Shown here piece after piece: positions 4,902-6,387 of a DNA stretch of 6,387 nt. The notes beneath the pieces are model-generated. The model did no database searches, was not told the DNA's origin, and worked only from the letters and a program-made list of their open reading frames with translations. Source of the stretch: Sphingobacteriales bacterium (lineage in GTDB: Bacteria > Bacteroidota > Bacteroidia > Chitinophagales > Chitinophagaceae); NCBI GenBank assembly GCA_023251215.1, contig JAHEZF010000098.1:1-6387 (forward strand), read 5' to 3'. Made by a program: the position numbers and the translations under genes. Within the stretch, counting starts at the first letter, position 1. Each line of letters starts with the position of its first letter.

Positions 4902-5408
4902 TCAAATGTTGGTTGCTGAAAAACAACCGGGCATGTATTTGAGAGGGGCTTTTGCCATGCTCGGCGTCTGTTTCTTTTGATTATTGAGAAAGCCAGAAGG
5001 AGTGGAGCCGGTGATCTTTTTAAAAAGCCCGGTAAAAGAACTTGCGCTGTCGAAACCAACCGAAAAGCAGACTTCTGTTACAGGTATATTCGTTTGTAAA
5101 AGTCTTTTTGCTTTTTCAATTCTCACCATGGTCAGGTATTGATAAGGTGTCCTGCCGTAAATAGTTTTAAAAAGACGAAGGAAATGAAACTTCGAGAAAA
5201 AAGTTTCACCCGCCATGTGGTTGAGATTAATATCGTTTGCAAAATGAGTGTCTATGAAAAATTTTGCCTGAACAATTTGTTTATATAGATAATCTTTTGG
5301 ATAAATGTCCTCTTTGATTTTTATAATTTGTTTGTGGTAGAAGGACATGGCCGTTGTGCAGGATTGCGCCTCTTTTGGTTTTGCTGATGTGTTGGTTTGG
5401 TTGTTCAT
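4902..5408 (-). CDS. Short AraC/XylS-family transcriptional regulator
   Basis: The 168-residue product is mostly the AraC DNA-binding domain (about 41-141) with two helix-turn-helix motifs. The first spans about 60-82 (INLNHMAGETFFSKFHFLRLFK, read as INLNHMAGE then FFSKFHFLRLFK). The second lies within RIEKAKRLLQTNIPVTEV (96-113) and CFSVGFDSASSFTGLFKKITG (114-134), followed by STPSGF. There is no large N-terminal ligand-binding domain; residues 1-35 are polar and unassigned. ATG 5406-5408 is chosen. A TTG at 5429 would add seven residues, and an internal ATG at 5348 would remove twenty. The C-terminal tail APLKYMPGCFSATNI ends at a TGA, after which eight more in-frame codons (KNRNFKEV) precede a TAA at 4875-4877. 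This looks like a nonsense change of a longer tail. It probably controls itself and the adjacent VOC gene; that is inference. Confidence 0.88.
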   Translation of the reverse strand: MNNQTNTSAKPKEAQSCTTAMSFYHKQIIKIKEDIYPKDYLYKQIVQAKFFIDTHFANDINLNHMAGETFFSKFHFLRLFKTIYGRTPYQYLTMVRIEKAKRLLQTNIPVTEVCFSVGFDSASSFTGLFKKITGSTPSGFLNNQKKQTPSMAKAPLKYMPGCFSATNI

Positions 5409-5471
5409 TTTTTGTCCAGTTTGGTACAAATAGCGATAAAAAAATCTTTGTTGAAGATAACATTTATTGTT

Positions 5472-5504
5472 TAAAAGTATCCTGTCAAGCCCTCCTATTG
5501 CAAA
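5472..5504 (-). promoter_or_regulatory. Candidate Bacteroidota promoter for the AraC-type regulator
   Basis: On the - strand, TTTG (5501-5504) is followed after 21 bases by TACTTTTA (5472-5479). This fits the Bacteroidota sigma-A pattern of a -33 TTTG and a -7 TAnnTTTG with one mismatch. Transcription would start near 5465 and leave a leader of about 55-60 nt before the ATG at 5408. The match is to short motifs in AT-rich DNA, so chance is a real alternative. The remainder of the 234-bp gap (5409-5642) holds nothing else I can support. Confidence 0.35.
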
Positions 5505-5642
5505 TATTTTTGTTAGTGGCTGTAATACTTTTTATCTGTCAACTACAATTTTGTTTAGTAAGTTTGAGTTTGTATTAAAGATTCTATTTGTTTCAACTGT
5601 TATTAAACTTGATGACTCAACACTTCTCAAACTCTTGATTTA

Positions 5643-5966
5643 TTACTTTATCATGCCTGCCCAGCTCTTAAGTGTTTCAGCGGAAATGACTATAGTTGCA
5701 GAACTTTCAATCAAAGCAAGTATAGCTGTTCCGGGGCCATTCTTCCAGTCTTTGCTACCGTAAAAAGCATCTTCGGATGTTTGTCTGTCTTCTAAACTTT
5801 TGAAGGACCGGATAACGTAATAAGTGTTTTCATAATGAAGTGAAGGTCCATGTGTCACAACTTCAATTTTCCATTTTTTCAGGAGTGGTAAGGACTCTGT
5901 TATATATACTTGTTGAAATTTGTCCCTCGTTCCGGGTTTAAGATTTAGAATTAAGATTTCTATCAT
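5643..5966 (-). CDS. NIPSNAP-family protein (dimeric alpha-beta barrel fold)
   Basis: The 107-residue product resembles small bacterial NIPSNAP-family proteins. They adopt a ferredoxin-like dimeric alpha-beta barrel and have mostly unknown function. Visible features are the N-terminal strand MIEILILNLKPGTRDKFQQV, the helix ITESLPLLKKW (22-32) and the strand KIEVVTHGPSLH (33-44). Next come YYVIRSFKSLEDR (49-61), then EDAFYGSKDWKNGP (65-78) and a final strand ATIVIS (90-95). The LKPG near the N-terminus and the FYGSxDWxxGP block are the most telling. The start is the ATG at 5964-5966 and the stop is TAA. It lies 234 bp upstream of the AraC-type gene on the same strand, too far for confident co-transcription. 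No signal peptide is seen. Substrate or partner is unknown. Confidence 0.8.
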   Translation of the reverse strand: MIEILILNLKPGTRDKFQQVYITESLPLLKKWKIEVVTHGPSLHYENTYYVIRSFKSLEDRQTSEDAFYGSKDWKNGPGTAILALIESSATIVISAETLKSWAGMIK

Positions 5967-6256
5967 GTTATTTGATGATTTTATTAGTTTATGCCGCTTG
6001 ATAATCCTATGGTAGTTTTTACTTGTCTGATAGAATGGCCAGGTAAAAGCAGATTTACGCCGCTGTTTGTGTTGCGCCTGGATTTGTGTGTTGGCTTCAC
6101 CAACGGCCGGACTTTAGCGTTTCCTCTATTCGTGTTGTTGGTGATGCTTTTGCATATTGCCTTCTCATAACACCAACGGAAAGGCGAACTCTATATGATA
6201 TTCGCTTTAATTGTTTTATTATATTAATTGACTATCCGCTTATAACAACCTTTTTT
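5967..6256. other. Non-coding region with GTTGGTG/CACCAAC motif cluster
   Basis: No reading frame of useful length or family resemblance is present here. The notable content is at 6090-6205. GTTGG (6090-6094) pairs with CCAAC (6100-6104). CACCAACGG occurs twice as a direct repeat (6098-6106 and 6171-6179). GTTGGTG (6137-6143) pairs with CACCAAC (6171-6177), and ATGC-TTTT-GCAT (6144-6155) sits inside that loop. GCGAA (6184-6188) pairs with TTCGC (6201-6205). Such nested imperfect palindromes may be remnants of a mobile element or recombination site. I cannot place them in a known class. 6206-6256 is plain AT-rich DNA. Confidence 0.45.
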
Positions 6257-6352
6257 ACCACATAGAATCATAGGTACATAGTCCCGATAGCTATCGGGAT
6301 CACATAGATAGCTATGTGTGACTTTCTATTGTGTTCTATGTGTCTATGTGGT
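6257..6352. repeat. Nested inverted repeat of CACATAG/CTATGTG words
   Basis: The outer arms ACCACATAGA (6257-6266) and TCTATGTGGT (6343-6352) are perfect partners and extend after a 2-base mismatch through CATAG/CTATG, for 15 of 17 positions. Inside lie a perfect 18-bp palindrome TCCCGATAGCTATCGGGA (6282-6299) and a second hairpin CACATAG (6301-6307) / CTATGTG (6312-6318). Further CATAG words occur at 6269 and 6277. Similar ACCACATAG...CTATGTGGT and CCCGATAGCTATCGGG sequences are, from general experience, dispersed intergenic elements in Bacteroidota. No open reading frame is inside. A rightmost 35 bp of AT-rich DNA follows. Confidence 0.8.
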
Positions 6353-6387
6353 TCAATTTTATTCACTTCTAAATAATTTGGTTGCTA

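Noticed and set aside
4823..5059. Second - strand frame overlapping the regulator's 3' end
   Set aside because: It is in another frame of the AraC gene, with no recognisable domain. A frameshifted tail was considered, but the in-frame extension after the TGA fits better.
5354..5763. Two hydrophobic + strand frames
   Set aside because: They run antisense to the AraC and NIPSNAP genes and through AT-rich non-coding DNA; apparent hydrophobicity follows from T-rich codons.
6090..6205. Integron attC site
   Set aside because: No convincing GTTRRRY/RYYYAAC core pair and no integrase in the window.
6257..6352. CRISPR-like array
   Set aside because: The CATAG words are irregularly spaced and inverted, with no constant repeat or spacer length.

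Overview
The window looks like chromosomal DNA from a Bacteroidota (Bacteroidetes) bacterium, most likely a member or relative of Chitinophagaceae. This rests on the style of the ribosomal proteins and SecY, the A-rich leaders without Shine-Dalgarno sites in front of rpsE and rplO, the secY-map gene order, and short GC-rich and AT-rich intergenic palindromes of a kind common in that phylum. No rRNA or other phylogenetic marker was available to test this.

Bases 1-3332 (+ strand) are the distal half of the spc ribosomal-protein operon: rplR (L18), rpsE (S5), rpmD (L30), rplO (L15) and secY. All five genes look intact. The first four make ribosomal subunit proteins, and SecY forms the membrane channel through which proteins are exported. 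rplF, expected upstream, is not visible in the first 55 bases. What is unusual is the spacing. The four gaps from rplR to secY are 71, 119, 129 and 105 bp, and each holds at least one hairpin or palindrome. A terminator-like hairpin lies between rplO and secY, and a better one follows secY.

Bases 3333-3618 separate secY from map (type I methionine aminopeptidase). They hold a terminator and two diverged tandem copies of a unit made of a GC-rich palindrome followed by a roughly 54-bp arm. Map removes the initiator methionine from new proteins and usually sits in this operon. In many Bacteroidota it is followed by infA, rpmJ, rpsM, rpsK, rpsD, rpoA and rplQ. Here the + strand run stops at map, and the next gene is convergent and overlaps it by 10 bp.

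Bases 4413-5966 (- strand) carry three small accessory genes. In their direction of transcription they are a NIPSNAP-family protein, a short AraC-type regulator and a VOC (glyoxalase-fold) protein. The regulator and VOC gene are probably co-transcribed, but their substrates cannot be told from sequence. The regulator's stop codon looks like a recent nonsense change that removed about nine residues.

Bases 5967-6387 contain no gene I can support. They hold a cluster of GTTGGTG/CACCAAC motifs and a nested inverted repeat built from CACATAG/CTATGTG around an 18-bp perfect palindrome.

I found no convincing new enzymatic or defence system. The most interesting content is the population of small palindromic elements in and beside an essential operon, the 127-bp tandem duplication before map, the apparent break in operon order after map, and the cassette-like repeat region at the right end.
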